Origin: Berberis thunbergii
Lineage: Eukaryota; Streptophyta; Magnoliopsida; Ranunculales; Berberidaceae
Length of the DNA: 64,000 nucleotides
Direction: 5' to 3'
Assembly (NCBI GenBank): GCA_003290165.1
Contig: QNQO01000196.1
Span: 62,001 to 126,000, forward strand
Position numbers and translations under genes: made by a program. The notes beneath the pieces are model-generated. The model made no database searches. It saw only the letters and a list, made by a program, of their open reading frames with translations, and was not told the origin of the DNA. Each line of letters opens with the position of its first letter. Positions within the stretch are counted from its first letter, which is position 1. Positions 54,837 through 64,000 of the stretch are shown here, one piece after another.

Positions 54837-57800
54837 TAATGTTTAGCAGTAATAGCTAAAGTATGGGCCTCAACATTGAGGTCCCGAGAAATAAATTTAC
54901 GTCACCATTGTTTGTGTTACTCTAAAAGTCTTCCAAGAATCAAAATAAAATGGCGCCACATCCAACACATGGATGTGCTTGTCTGGTTATGATCCTCAAG
55001 CAAAATAGTATGTAGAATCCCAGAGTCCCCCAAGAGAAGACCAGTGCGCCAGTGGTATGCCTGAATCAGAAGAAGCATCGTCTTTGCCGCTTGACATTCT
55101 GCCATGATACTATTGAAAACCTTCCCCATAATAGCCTGGCCACTTGTGCCAACACCATACCATTTAGATCCACCGCATACACACCTACTACACCCTGTTG
55201 AGAAGAAGCAAAAACCTTGCATCATAAATAACATCACATATTCGGGGTCTAAATGATCAGGGAGAACTTGCATTCTAGAGGAGATAGAGTTGACTCTATG
55301 GTTCCGAGTTGAAAAAGAGTTGAGCTTATATAATGTCCACCCGTGTTTGGCTAGTTGTGTTGGGGCACATCATTGTAGTGGGTCTAACCTATAGCGAGAC
55401 AAGATTGAGGGAAGTGGTTGTTTGTCATGAATCAACACCTAGTGTAAGATGTTATCCTTGGTCTTGAACCATCGATTGCTCTAGTAGGACCAAATACGAT
55501 TGAAAGTGGTGGTGAATACTTGAGTAGTGAATCTAGCTATTCGGAACACATTGTTGTTGCGAATAATCCAAATAGTATGGACCACTGACGTAAATTGAGA
55601 TAGCATTTCATCTTTAGCCTGAACATGGGCCTTGCCAGTGTCCCACATGAAAGTAAAGAACCTGCAGGTGGAGGGTGGATTAAATTTTGCATTGAGCCAA
55701 TATATAGGCAAGGGGAGAGGTGCCAAAATTTATTAATGACAAAGCTGAGGAAAAAAATGTGAGTGACATCCTTTGTGTGCGCTTGGCAAAAGATGCAACA
55801 ATCATCGATAGGCATGTGAAGCCTAGCCAGGTTGGTCATGGTTGTGAGAATTTTTTTACTGATCTTCTAGAGGAAGAAAATAGCGTTGGTAGGGGCTTTA
55901 ATTTTCCATAGTTTTCTGAATTGTTTATCCTGAGAGTGCAGAGTCGGTGCATTGGAAGTGGAACTTTCTAGTTGATCAAAGGTGAAAGCGCGTGTTTCAC
56001 TTAACTGAGAAAAGCCCGTGTATGTCAAACAACAAGATGAGTATGTCAGGAGTAATTGACTGTCCAGCATACTCTAGCTACTGGGGAAGAAAAATGGATA
56101 GGGGTGGTCAATGTCGATTCGGTTCAGTTTTTAGACCCAAACTGATTTCAAACCAATTTCATTTAGTTTGCCTAAAGCCCAAACCGATACCGAATTTTTT
56201 ATTTGAAATCGGTTGGACCAAATTTCGATTCGGCCAAAATATATCGAATCAACAAATAAAACAAGATATCAAAGCAAAAAACAAGACATCGAAAGAGAGA
56301 AATTGAACCACAAAAAAATAGATTGAGCCACAACAAGATAGATCCAACAACAAACAAGATAGATGAAATTGAAAAGAGATAAGAAGAAAAAAAATAGAAC
56401 CTGCAAACTACAATTACCCTTGATGACGATTGCTGAGAGAAAGAGATATTGAAAGAGGGTGTTGATCTTTAGTGCAACAGGGTGTTGGAGTCTTAGATGA
56501 TTAGATTGAAAGAAGAAGATTAAGGTTTAGGGTTTGGCGGGCGTTTGGGTTTGAGAGTGAAAAAGAGAAACTGAGAGAGAAAGGGTTGTGTATTTTGGGT
56601 TTTTATTTTTGGGAGTGATTCAGTACAATAGGATGCATCGCAAGACATTTGTTGCACCAATCAGGTAATGACACTTACCTATTTTTGTATTTATTTATTT
56701 ATATATATCTAATTAATCGCCGGTTCGATTTTATTCGATTGATTCAGAACCGTAAACCGATTCTGAACAATTTATAATCGGTTTTGGTTCGGTTTAAATG
56801 ATTTTATTTCCATTCATATTTCGGTTTGGTTATCGAATCGAGATTGAAAATCGGTTCGGTCGGTTAACCTCATTTAAATCGGTTTTTGCCCACCCCTAAA
56901 AATGGACATGATCAAAACCGTGTTCCATTGAGGTGTCTGGCCAGGGGGAAAAAATTACAGATCTGAGATGGTAGCGAGATCAAAGTTAGTAGGAGGTAAA
57001 GGTGGGCAATCAGTAAGGACGAGGCCTGGCTTGACCTAACAATCTCACCAAAGGTCAATGTGTTTTCTCGAAAGAACTTGTCAGATGAGACAGTCTGATT
57101 AGGTTTGGATAATTGAAAGATGATCTTTTATTGAAGTAAAGAGCTTTAAGTTGAAGAATACGTGGGTTTTGGGGGGTGAAAATCGCCTACCACAATTTTT
57201 TTTTTGCCATTAGAGCCAAGTTCTTATTCCAGTGCGAAGGAATTTTTAGTCCTCCAAGATGTCGAGGCAAGGTAATACGATCCAAAGTACACATGTGTTT
57301 TGCTATCCACCGTTCCATTCCACCAGAAATTTCAGGCTAGACTGTCCAATTTGGTGGTTATAGAACAGGAAAGACTGAAAGTTTGCATAGTGTAGACAAG
57401 TATCGAATTTAAGACTATTTTAATCGTGACCATTCTACCAGTCTAGGAGAGGAATTTCAATTTTCAACTTGAAAGTTTAGTGTTGACTTTATCAATCAAG
57501 AATTGGAAATCAAATGTTTTTTTTTAGGCAACAATAAAAGGATCCCAAGTATTTTTCTTTTGGGTTATACAACTTAGATCCCATGATTCTATTAATCATT
57601 TTGGAGTGTTTCGGGTGGACATTAGAGCTGTAGAAAATCGATGATTTGTCGTAATTCACTACTTGACCCGAGTCCAAGCAATATTAATGGAGGATGTCCT
57701 TGACATAGTGGCTTCCACAAGAGAGACTCGACAAAAAAACATGAGATCATCAGCGAACAACAAATGGCTAATGGAGGAGGAGTGGCGATGGATGCCTTTG

Positions 57801-58956
57801 ATAACGCTCTCATTTTCTGCTCGAGCAAGGAGCCTGGATAAGGCTTCCGCTATTAAGATAAAGAGGTATGGAGAGAACGGATCTCCTTGTCTGATGCCCC
57901 TTGTGGGTTTGATGGTAGATAGATGAGATACATTAAATAGGATATAGAGTAAAAATGTGAAAATACATTGTTCAATCATTTGGATCCAACCTCTGGAGAA
58001 GCCCAGTTGATCAAGAATTTGGAGCAAAAAAAACATTCAACTCTGTCATAAGCTTTGGCCATGTCTATTTTAATAGTCATCCACCATTATTTCTTTTTGC
58101 AACAGTGTTTTCAATTGAAAAAAAAAAGTTTCATGTGCTAAGCTAACATTGTCTGCAATTGAGCGACCATTGAGAAAGCCAAAATCTTCGAGATGACCTT
58201 ATATATGACATTGCATAGCCCAATGGGATAAAATTTGTCAGGTGTTGTGGGATTTGTGATCTTAGGAATCAGGGTTATGAAGGTTTCATTAAGCTTCGGA
58301 TGTAGACACCAAGTTGTAAAGAAGTTTTGAACAACTTCAATCACATCGTTCTTAATAGTTTCCCAGTAGTGTTGGAAAAAGAAAATATGAAAGCCATATG
58401 GCCTGGGAGCTTTGTGACTTCCCATACTAAAAATTATGGGGTGGATTTCCTTTTCACTGGGGATTGTAAGAAGGATCTCATTATCCTCTAGAGAAATGGA
58501 AGGTTCAAAGAGAAAGAGGATCTCAGAGCACTAGGGAGGACAAGAGGATTGGAAAATATCCTTAAAGTAGTCGTTAAGAATTTGACCTATGGAGTGACAT
58601 TGGTGAAAAAGTATCATTTGAGGCAAAGGATAATATATTTTTTTTTCCTACATAGCATGGAGGCAAGATGAAAGAATTTTGTGTTCTTGTCTCTATTGAC
58701 AAGCCAAGAATTTCCTGATTTGATACGTCGAAAAAGTTCTTCTCTAAGATAAAGCTTGGCGAGGTGTTCCTCAAGAACTGAGGTGGCCATAGCATTTTCC
58801 TTAGAGGGATGGTCATTGTGAAGTTTATCCAAGGCCACTTGGATGTTGGAGATGCATTATTGAATATGATGTCTAGATTGAACTTGAGGGCGAGGGCCTT
58901 TAGATTCCAGAATGCATAGGGAGACCTCATGCCCTTGCATTCCAAGACAAAATCAT
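54837..58956 (-). pseudogene. LINE 2, ORF2 (endonuclease start, RT, zf-RVT, RNase H), split by a hAT element
   Basis: The minus strand starts at 58956 with MILSWN; after a one-base deletion it reads GMRSPYAFWNLKALALKF, the endonuclease start, followed by a large deletion. Then come ELFRRIKSGNSWLVNRDKNT, RT (58425-58138: HKAPRPYGF, FITLIPKI, GLCNVIYKVISKILA; 58036-57659: TRGIRQGDPFSPYLFIL, LLFADDLMFF with the catalytic ADD), zf-RVT (55839-55481, CCIFCQAHTKDVTHIFFLSF) and RNase H (55273-54917), ending FISRDLNVEAHTLAITAKH and a TAG at 54837. The hAT-like element 56099-56898 interrupts it. Frameshifts throughout. Confidence 0.8.
56099..56898. mobile_element. Non-autonomous hAT-like element 3 (800 bp)
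   Basis: The ends are TAGGGGTGGTCAATG and, inverted, TAGGGGTGGGCAAAAACCG. The perfect 8-bp duplication AAAATGGA lies at 56091-56098 and 56899-56906. Subterminal sequence repeats CGGTTCGGTT and ATTCGATT in both orientations. No coding sequence inside. Confidence 0.9.
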
Positions 58957-59352
58957 GGATACTGAGGCGACTCTAAGTCAGCAATCATTGCTACCTCAAA
59001 AGGTGTAGTCGGTTCCATGGTGGAATGATCAAAAAATTCATCTGAGTTGCTAGTTTGGACAATAACTAGGGAATCAATGAGGTGGGCCTTCATTCCCTTG
59101 TTACTATGAACACCCTGGGAGATAGGAGAGATAGTCCATATGGATGTCTAATCTAGTTCAACCCGAATATAGACATAGCAGTAAGTCATTTCTTCCATAT
59201 GTATTGTTCCTCTAGAATGAGAACCTTGTGAGCAGTACCAATGAGTGGATCGGATGGAAACATCTACAGTTTGTGTTCCCGAGTTTAATGTCATCATTAT
59301 TGTTACTAACTGTTGTGTTTCTGGTGATAACAATATTGTGATGTTTTTTCTT

Positions 59353-59517
59353 GAGCGATTCTACATGGCGAGGAAACGAGCGAGGGGAGGGAGGTGGAGG
59401 TGAACGATTCCTCCCCTCAAAATGCCTGTCATTGTTTTTTGTGCACACATTTCGAAGGAGGTGAACGATTCCACCCCTCCACCTCACTCCCGTCGCTGGT
59501 TTCCTCGCCATTTAGAA
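59353..59517. mobile_element. Palindromic Mutator-like MITE, copy 2
   Basis: The left end is GAGCGATTCTACATGGCGAG; the inverted right end is GAAATTCTAAATGGCGAGG. Hairpin arms are GGAGGTGGAGGTGAACGATT and GGTGAACGATTCCACCCCTC types around a T-rich loop. The 9-bp flanks TTTTTTCTT and TCTTTTCTT agree at 8 of 9 positions but are low complexity, so the edges are approximate. Confidence 0.65.
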
Positions 59518-59726
59518 TTTCTTTTCTTCACAGGTGAAAAGGAATAGAGCTGGTGGGTCCATTTGGAAGATGGCTAATGCGGAGTTCCTGCAATTAAAAA
59601 ACGACCTCTCTGACTAGATCAAACTAGGTGACTCTGATGTCAACTATGGTATATTCACGTGAGGTGGCATGGAAACTGGAGGGTTGACTTCATCAGTGAA
59701 AGATTGGATGTGATTGGAGGAGATGT

Positions 59727-59735
59727 TTGTGGGAT
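59727..59735. repeat. 9-bp target duplication (TTGTGGGAT), left copy
   Basis: The identical partner is at 59927-59935. Confidence 0.85.
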
Positions 59736-59926
59736 GGGAAATTCTAAATGTCGAGGGAAAGAGCGAGGAAACCAGCGAGGAAAAGTAGGTGGCGGGGGGT
59801 GAACGGTTCACCCCCCTCGAGATGTTTTCGGCATGCGCATCTCGAGGGGGGTGAACGGTTCACCCCCCGCCACCTCCTTTTCCTCGCTGGTTTCCTCGCC
59901 CTTTCCCTCGACACATAGAATCACTC
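59736..59926. mobile_element. Palindromic Mutator-like MITE, copy 3 (near-perfect hairpin)
   Basis: A 191-bp element between perfect 9-bp duplications. Almost the whole length pairs with itself: TCGAGGGAAAG, GCGAGGAAACCAGCGAGGAAA, GGTGGCGGGGGGTGAAC and CCCCCCTCGAGATG on the left have complements on the right, around a loop of about 13 bp with GGCATGCG. Each arm also contains the small palindrome GTGAACGGTTCAC. Arm similarity is higher than in copies 1 and 2, suggesting that it is the youngest. Confidence 0.85.
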
Positions 59927-60239
59927 TTGTGGGATAGTGCAGTATGTAGAGACAGGAGCAGATGGGATGATATTTTGGGAGGGACAGGTGTGATTATATG
60001 ATGGAATCGTGTTTGAGAGAATTGGCGAGTCATGGTCCTATTGGGCGGTGGGGTCTGTGGATTTAATATGAAATGGGTGACTGTGGTGGGATATAGAGTA
60101 GTCCCGGGTGGCATTAGCCCTTGTAACTGTTGCATTAAAGAGCTGATATCCAACGGTTCCAAATGTGATCCCAGACAAAGATTCAGCTTCGTGTCCAGCC
60201 AAAAGAGTGGCCATCCAACGGTCCAAGAGAAACTCATGA

Positions 60240-61560
60240 TATCCTTTGTAATCGACGTTAGAACGTCAGTGAAGTAATGCATTAATGTTGATGGAGAGGC
60301 GTTGGCGAGTGAAACTTGTAAAGTTGAGTTATGAAATTGTAATAAACTCAGTTGTTGCTCAGATAATGAGTTGTTGAACAGTCTCTCAGGCAGTGAGTTG
60401 TTGATGAAGGGCGATTCATAAAACGAGTTTTCTTCTCATCCAGAAGACGTCCGGCTATCCGGCCGGCCAGTGGGTGGGTGGATCGGCAGTTGGGTATATC
60501 TTGTCGAGCCTTATCAACCAAAATGAGGTTGCTCACACGGTCGATTATCAACTCGCTGGCGAATTCGTGACCGTCTATTGAAGGGGAGAAGGAGCTCGTC
60601 GTGCCCTTGGCCAGAGTTCAGGCGATGAAAGCAGATGCTAGCCTGGGAGAAAAGGGGACAAACATCACTAAACACATGACTAATCATTCCATAACAGAAG
60701 CAAAAATGGGGCAATCTTCGTAGCAGAACTCGAGTGTAAATGTTCTTCCTCCTTCAAACCCAAATTGGGTTTCCATTGAGCATGGGAGGGTTTGGAGGTG
60801 TCAAGCCAAACCTTAAACCTGATGTAGTGGGTTGAGACGTTGAGAATCGAGGGCCACCTCCATACAGTTGCCGATGCATTCGGCCAAGGAGTGAACATCT
60901 TGCATTGATAAATTTTGGGGTGGGAACTTGTGGAAACGAATCCAGTAAGACACTTTAGAAAGTCAATCGAATGATAATGGTCCTCCCATGGCTTCACTGA
61001 TACCAACCATCCAAAGAGCACCTAAGGACTAGAGGTAAGAGCTTTCTGTTTATAATCTGGATTAGTAATTCTATCAGATAGTAGTTGCTTGATACGTCTT
61101 GTCTTCTATCCAGTTGTTCAACGTGTAAAGGGTGGGTGTTCTTCCACTGGCTCGCCATTCTTTGGGCAAAAACTTCTTTCCGTAGGTTTTGGTGATGAAA
61201 ATATTTAGCCACCACACTCAGAAATGTAGCTTCAGTATCAAACCCCAACGAGTTTCAAAGGTGGGTGCTGGGAGAGTCAAGTTTCTAGCCAACTGTACCT
61301 CCAAGTTTCTTATCTTTGTTTCAGTTTGATTGGCATGTTCATGTTGTTGGGATTGGTGGGATAGTGAAGATGTTGGTGATGATGGTACTGTGATTGGGGG
61401 AGTAGTGGGGGTTATGTATGTGGTGGAAAGAATGAAGGGGGTGGAATTGTATAGTGGGGGGAGTGGTAGGTGTTTGTTGATATGTGGAATGGGTTAAGGT
61501 ATGAGGCGAGAGGTGAATGGGGACTGGAGCATTTTTCTGGCCCAAAGTGTCCTTAAGCAG
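60240..61560 (-). pseudogene. LINE 2, ORF1 (DUF4283-type with zinc knuckle)
   Basis: Minus-strand pieces: 61545-61339, a Pro/Thr/His-rich N-terminus; 61248-60994, FDTEATFLSVVAKYFHHQNL then RKEVFAQRMASQWKNTHPLH, the DUF4283-type start; 61021-60680, GWLVSVKPWEDHYHS, then NVSTHYIRFKVWLDTSKPSH; then 60714-60600, PHFCFCYGMISHVFSDVCPL, a CCHC-like knuckle (C-x2-Y/C-x4-H-x4-C spacing). It lies just upstream of LINE 2 ORF2 on the same strand, in the normal LINE order. ORF1 binds LINE RNA. Frameshifts and stops make it dead. Confidence 0.75.
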
Positions 61561-61894
61561 TGATATGTAGCGGTGGTATTCTTGGAAAAGGTAGATATAC
61601 CTTCCAGATATAGAAAATGAGAAGGTGAGAGTATGCAGTGAATTGTTAATGGAGTGAGATGGGGCGTGGTATAAAAGAATTTGAGTTATGATGTTAATGT
61701 GGTGGGTGGATAATTGGAGTGATTGTTCATATTAATGAGAAAAAAAACTTTGAAAACCAGTTGACGGGAGTTTGACGGCTAGAGAGGGAGAAGAAATGAT
61801 GACAGGAAAGTGGTTGGTGGCTAGTTAAAGGGAAAATGATGAAACTAGGAAGAGGAGACGCACTTTGCTCGAGACTTGCAACAAAAAGGCAGCA

Positions 61895-61927
<33 letters not shown>

Positions 61928-62130
61928 AGTAAAAACAACAAACAAGGAAAATTTGGGGTCATTCTCAAGATGAAGGAAAGAAGGTTTTGAAGGTAGGAGT
62001 ATTCATGAACAGGAAAAATGTGCAGTAGAAGAAGGAAAGGAAGTAGTGGAGGAAGAAAGGTAAATTACTTAAAATAGGTTTAAATGGCTATGTGAGGTTA
62101 TTTAATGTTGCTGAGTTTTGTAACAAATAA
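61561..62130. other. Non-coding stretch, possible LINE 2 5' region
   Basis: No gene seen. GA-rich. It holds a 34-bp plus-strand A run. Confidence 0.35.
61892..61925. repeat. Poly-A tract (about 34 A)
   Basis: A pure A run on the plus strand; it could be the tail of a plus-strand retroposed sequence or slippage. Confidence 0.8.
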
Positions 62131-62132
62131 AA

Positions 62133-62330
62133 GGGTAATTCTAGATGTCGAGGAAGTGGGCAAGGAAATGGGCGAGGGAGGCTCTGCGCGCGTGCAGGAG
62201 CATCGATTTGAGGAAAAAAAAAAAGGAGGGAAACGAAATTTGGGGGAAAAAAGATGAAAGAGGGAACCTCTCGCTCTCCCTCTCCCCATTTCCATCTTGC
62301 CATTACAGATACACAGAATCGCCCTCACTC
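62133..62330. mobile_element. Diverged relative of the palindromic Mutator-like MITE (copy 4)
   Basis: The left end GGGTAATTCTAGATGTCGAG with GGAAGTGGGCAAGGAAATGG matches the family. A right end GATACACAGAATCGCCC near 62325 (inverted GGGCGATTCTGTGTATC) is plausible. No hairpin core of the family type and no clear 9-bp duplication, so it is tentative. Confidence 0.35.
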
Positions 62331-62640
62331 CCTCTCCCCAAACGAAGCTCTACAGAGAAGCCTTCATCTCCCCCAACGAAGCTCGACAGAGAAACACTCA
62401 CCCTTTGAATAAACACATAGGCAATTTGAAGCACTTGTGTCGAGAGAAATTCGGGTTCCACTCCACCACTCCCCCTTGATTTTCTCCCACATCTGGAGTC
62501 CTCTTCACTCCATCTCCTCCTTCAAATCTCTCTCTGTTGTTGGTGAAAAAGCTAGCTTTGGATTTGATTGAAGTTGGTGATTGGAGAAAGTGAAGGTTTG
62601 ATCTTCAAACACGTTGGTTTTCTGCAATGTAAGTGGTTCT
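62260..62640 (+). promoter_or_regulatory. Possible 5' untranslated exon of a host gene
   Basis: CT-rich sequence (CTCTCGCTCTCCCTCTCCCC, CCTCTTCACTCCATCTCCTC) changes to T/G-rich sequence after a GTAAGTGG donor-like site at about 62629. This is the usual look of a plant first exon followed by an intron. No coding sequence is seen in the window, so the gene, if real, would lie to the right. Confidence 0.3.
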
Positions 62641-63060
62641 AGATTCTGAAATTGAGTAATTTTGTGCAAGTTTTGGTGTAAAGCTAGGGTTTTTATGAAT
62701 GTTAGTTTGATTTTGATGTTTGGGGTCATTTAGGTTTTTGGGATTTTCATTTCTTTGTATGAATTGTATTTGATGCATGGGATTGATCACATTTTTGTAT
62801 TTGTTTGTTTGTTTTTGGTTCAATTTGTTTCTTTGCATATTTATTAGTAGAGATGATTGAATGCAAATAGTTTATGGATTTTTTGTTTGTTTCATTAGAG
62901 CATTTACATAAAGTTTGAAATTCAGCTAAAGGTGTTAGCTTTAACAACCTCAAATTCGTACAATAAGGCTGCTAAAGTTCTTAAGAGATGGTAAGGGTGT
63001 GGAGGTGCTCCATTTATTTTTATTTTTCTTTAAAAAATATTTTGGATTGTTTTAAAATAT
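62641..63060. other. T-rich intron-like sequence, no gene seen
   Basis: Composition fits a plant intron; nothing else supported. Confidence 0.3.
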
Positions 63061-63340
63061 AGAAACTTGTACCAAGGAAATCCAATGACAAAGGCCTCAA
63101 CCCCCTAGCAGAAACCCCCCATCAGGCCTTATTGAACACTCATGAAATGTTCCCATTTCAACATGAAATGGAGGAAATAACAACCCTTAGGACTCAATTG
63201 AAAGAGGACAAACACCAAGAAAACCCATAACATCCAAGATAGTTTGATCTCGCGAAAGGAAGAAACTCCGAAGACCTGGCTATTCCTTTCTTGCCAAATC
63301 ATCCACACGATAACATGCAGGATGAGAGATCAAACCCTCT
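63061..63340 (-). pseudogene. LINE ORF2 scrap (zf-RVT tail)
   Basis: The minus strand from about 63325 reads LHVIVWMIWQERNSQVFGVS then SFREIKL. W-x-I/L-W-x-E-R-N-x-x-x-F is typical of the segment after the zinc-binding domain in plant LINEs. Only about 30 residues are convincing. Confidence 0.5.
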
Positions 63341-63440
63341 TCGCTTGTATCGGGTCACTATCCAGAACATTGGATTTCAACAACTCATGTGGTTAAGAAG
63401 AGAACCAAGGAAAGAGAATAAAGAGGAGAATATTAGATTT

Positions 63441-63580
63441 GAAACGAGGCCTATCTGGACTCCTTTGGTTCCCTTTCAAGCAAATGCAAGCAACCTTTAA
63501 TTAAATGGCATCTTCATAAGCCAAATTAATCTTGCATTTTATGAGGCCTATCTGGACTCCTTGGGTTCCCTTTTCATGTT
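63441..63580. repeat. Direct repeat of about 35 bp
   Basis: GAGGCCTATCTGGACTCCTT(T/G)GGTTCCCTTT occurs near 63444 and 63542, about 99 bp apart. Confidence 0.7.
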
Positions 63581-64000
63581 GTTTGATTTACCTATATTGC
63601 TCATTTGCTTTTAATTATCTTGAGTGTAAGGGGCTAATAGGTGGTTTCGTCATTTTCATCATTTCTTATGTACTTGAACAATGCATAAATATCTCTTTCA
63701 ATCTCAAAATGGGTCTTTTGTTGAGAAAGGTGTGTTATCCAAATTCTTAGCTGTACGGTTTCAAGGTTGGAATTGCAAGTTGTAACTGCCTTCTTTTTTT
63801 TGAAAGGCATTGTAACTGCCTTCAAGTCCAACATATGTTCCTTTTTAAGGGTGAGGAGAATTTTAAGGGATCCAAAACCAATTAAATTCCTTCGGCAGTG
63901 CTTAAACCACAAGCTAGTGATACCATCAGCCGGAAGTCCAAGATATATTATCTAGCAATGAAAGTAATCAATTGCTTATAGAAGAAAAGGTCAGAGTTTT

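Noticed and set aside
61339..61945. Pro/Thr/His-rich and Phe-run open frames on the minus strand
   Set aside because: Low complexity from GGT-rich and poly-A DNA; the first is kept only as the likely LINE ORF1 N-terminus, the second is a poly-A artefact.

Overview
This window is nuclear DNA from a flowering plant, almost certainly a eudicot. Evidence: one spliced plant gene with 16 exons and a mitochondrial presequence, plant-type transposon families, and captured exons of plant genes (pyruvate decarboxylase, plastid ribosomal protein S5, TIM22, an SDN-type exonuclease, a plant LRR kinase). I cannot name the species. Nothing bacterial or CRISPR-like is present and I found no rRNA or tRNA gene.

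Layout. (1) 1-38390 is a deep nest of transposons. The oldest layer is a plus-strand LINE, split into 1-465 and 37546-38390. A minus-strand Ty3/gypsy element of the Tat lineage (466-37540) inserted into it; skipping from 465 to 37546 keeps the LINE reading frame. That outer element has since been hit by a gag-only relative of itself (4813-11989), a hAT-like element in its protease gene (13416-14663), a 15.5-kb CACTA (En/Spm) transposon (16616-32142) and a second CACTA-like element (right end about 37466) that carries its own hAT-like insertion (35929-36964). The large CACTA lies between two inverted 1.5-kb copies of the outer element's gag. Besides its transposase genes it carries exon-sized pieces of at least four host genes. 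(2) 39873-51248, minus strand, is the only intact host gene: succinate dehydrogenase flavoprotein subunit (SDH1), 629 codons in 16 exons. Every exon joins in frame, and one intron has a GC-AG boundary. Introns 2 and 5 contain transposon material. (3) 51518-61560 holds a palindromic Mutator-like MITE just upstream of SDH1 and two decayed minus-strand LINEs. The LINE region is itself hit by a third hAT-like element (perfect 8-bp target duplication) and two more copies of the palindromic MITE. (4) 61561-64000 is mostly non-coding, with a possible first exon of a host gene and another LINE scrap.

The genes do not form a pathway. SDH1 serves mitochondrial complex II and the TCA cycle; everything else is mobile DNA in various states of decay. 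The most notable parts are the CACTA element as an exon collector (including an in-frame pyruvate-decarboxylase/exonuclease chimera), its inverted gag flanks, the three hAT-like elements sharing TIRs (one carrying WD40-gene exons), and a family of about 190-bp hairpin MITEs with 9-bp target duplications. All identities were assigned by reading translations and repeats by eye; no database search was run.
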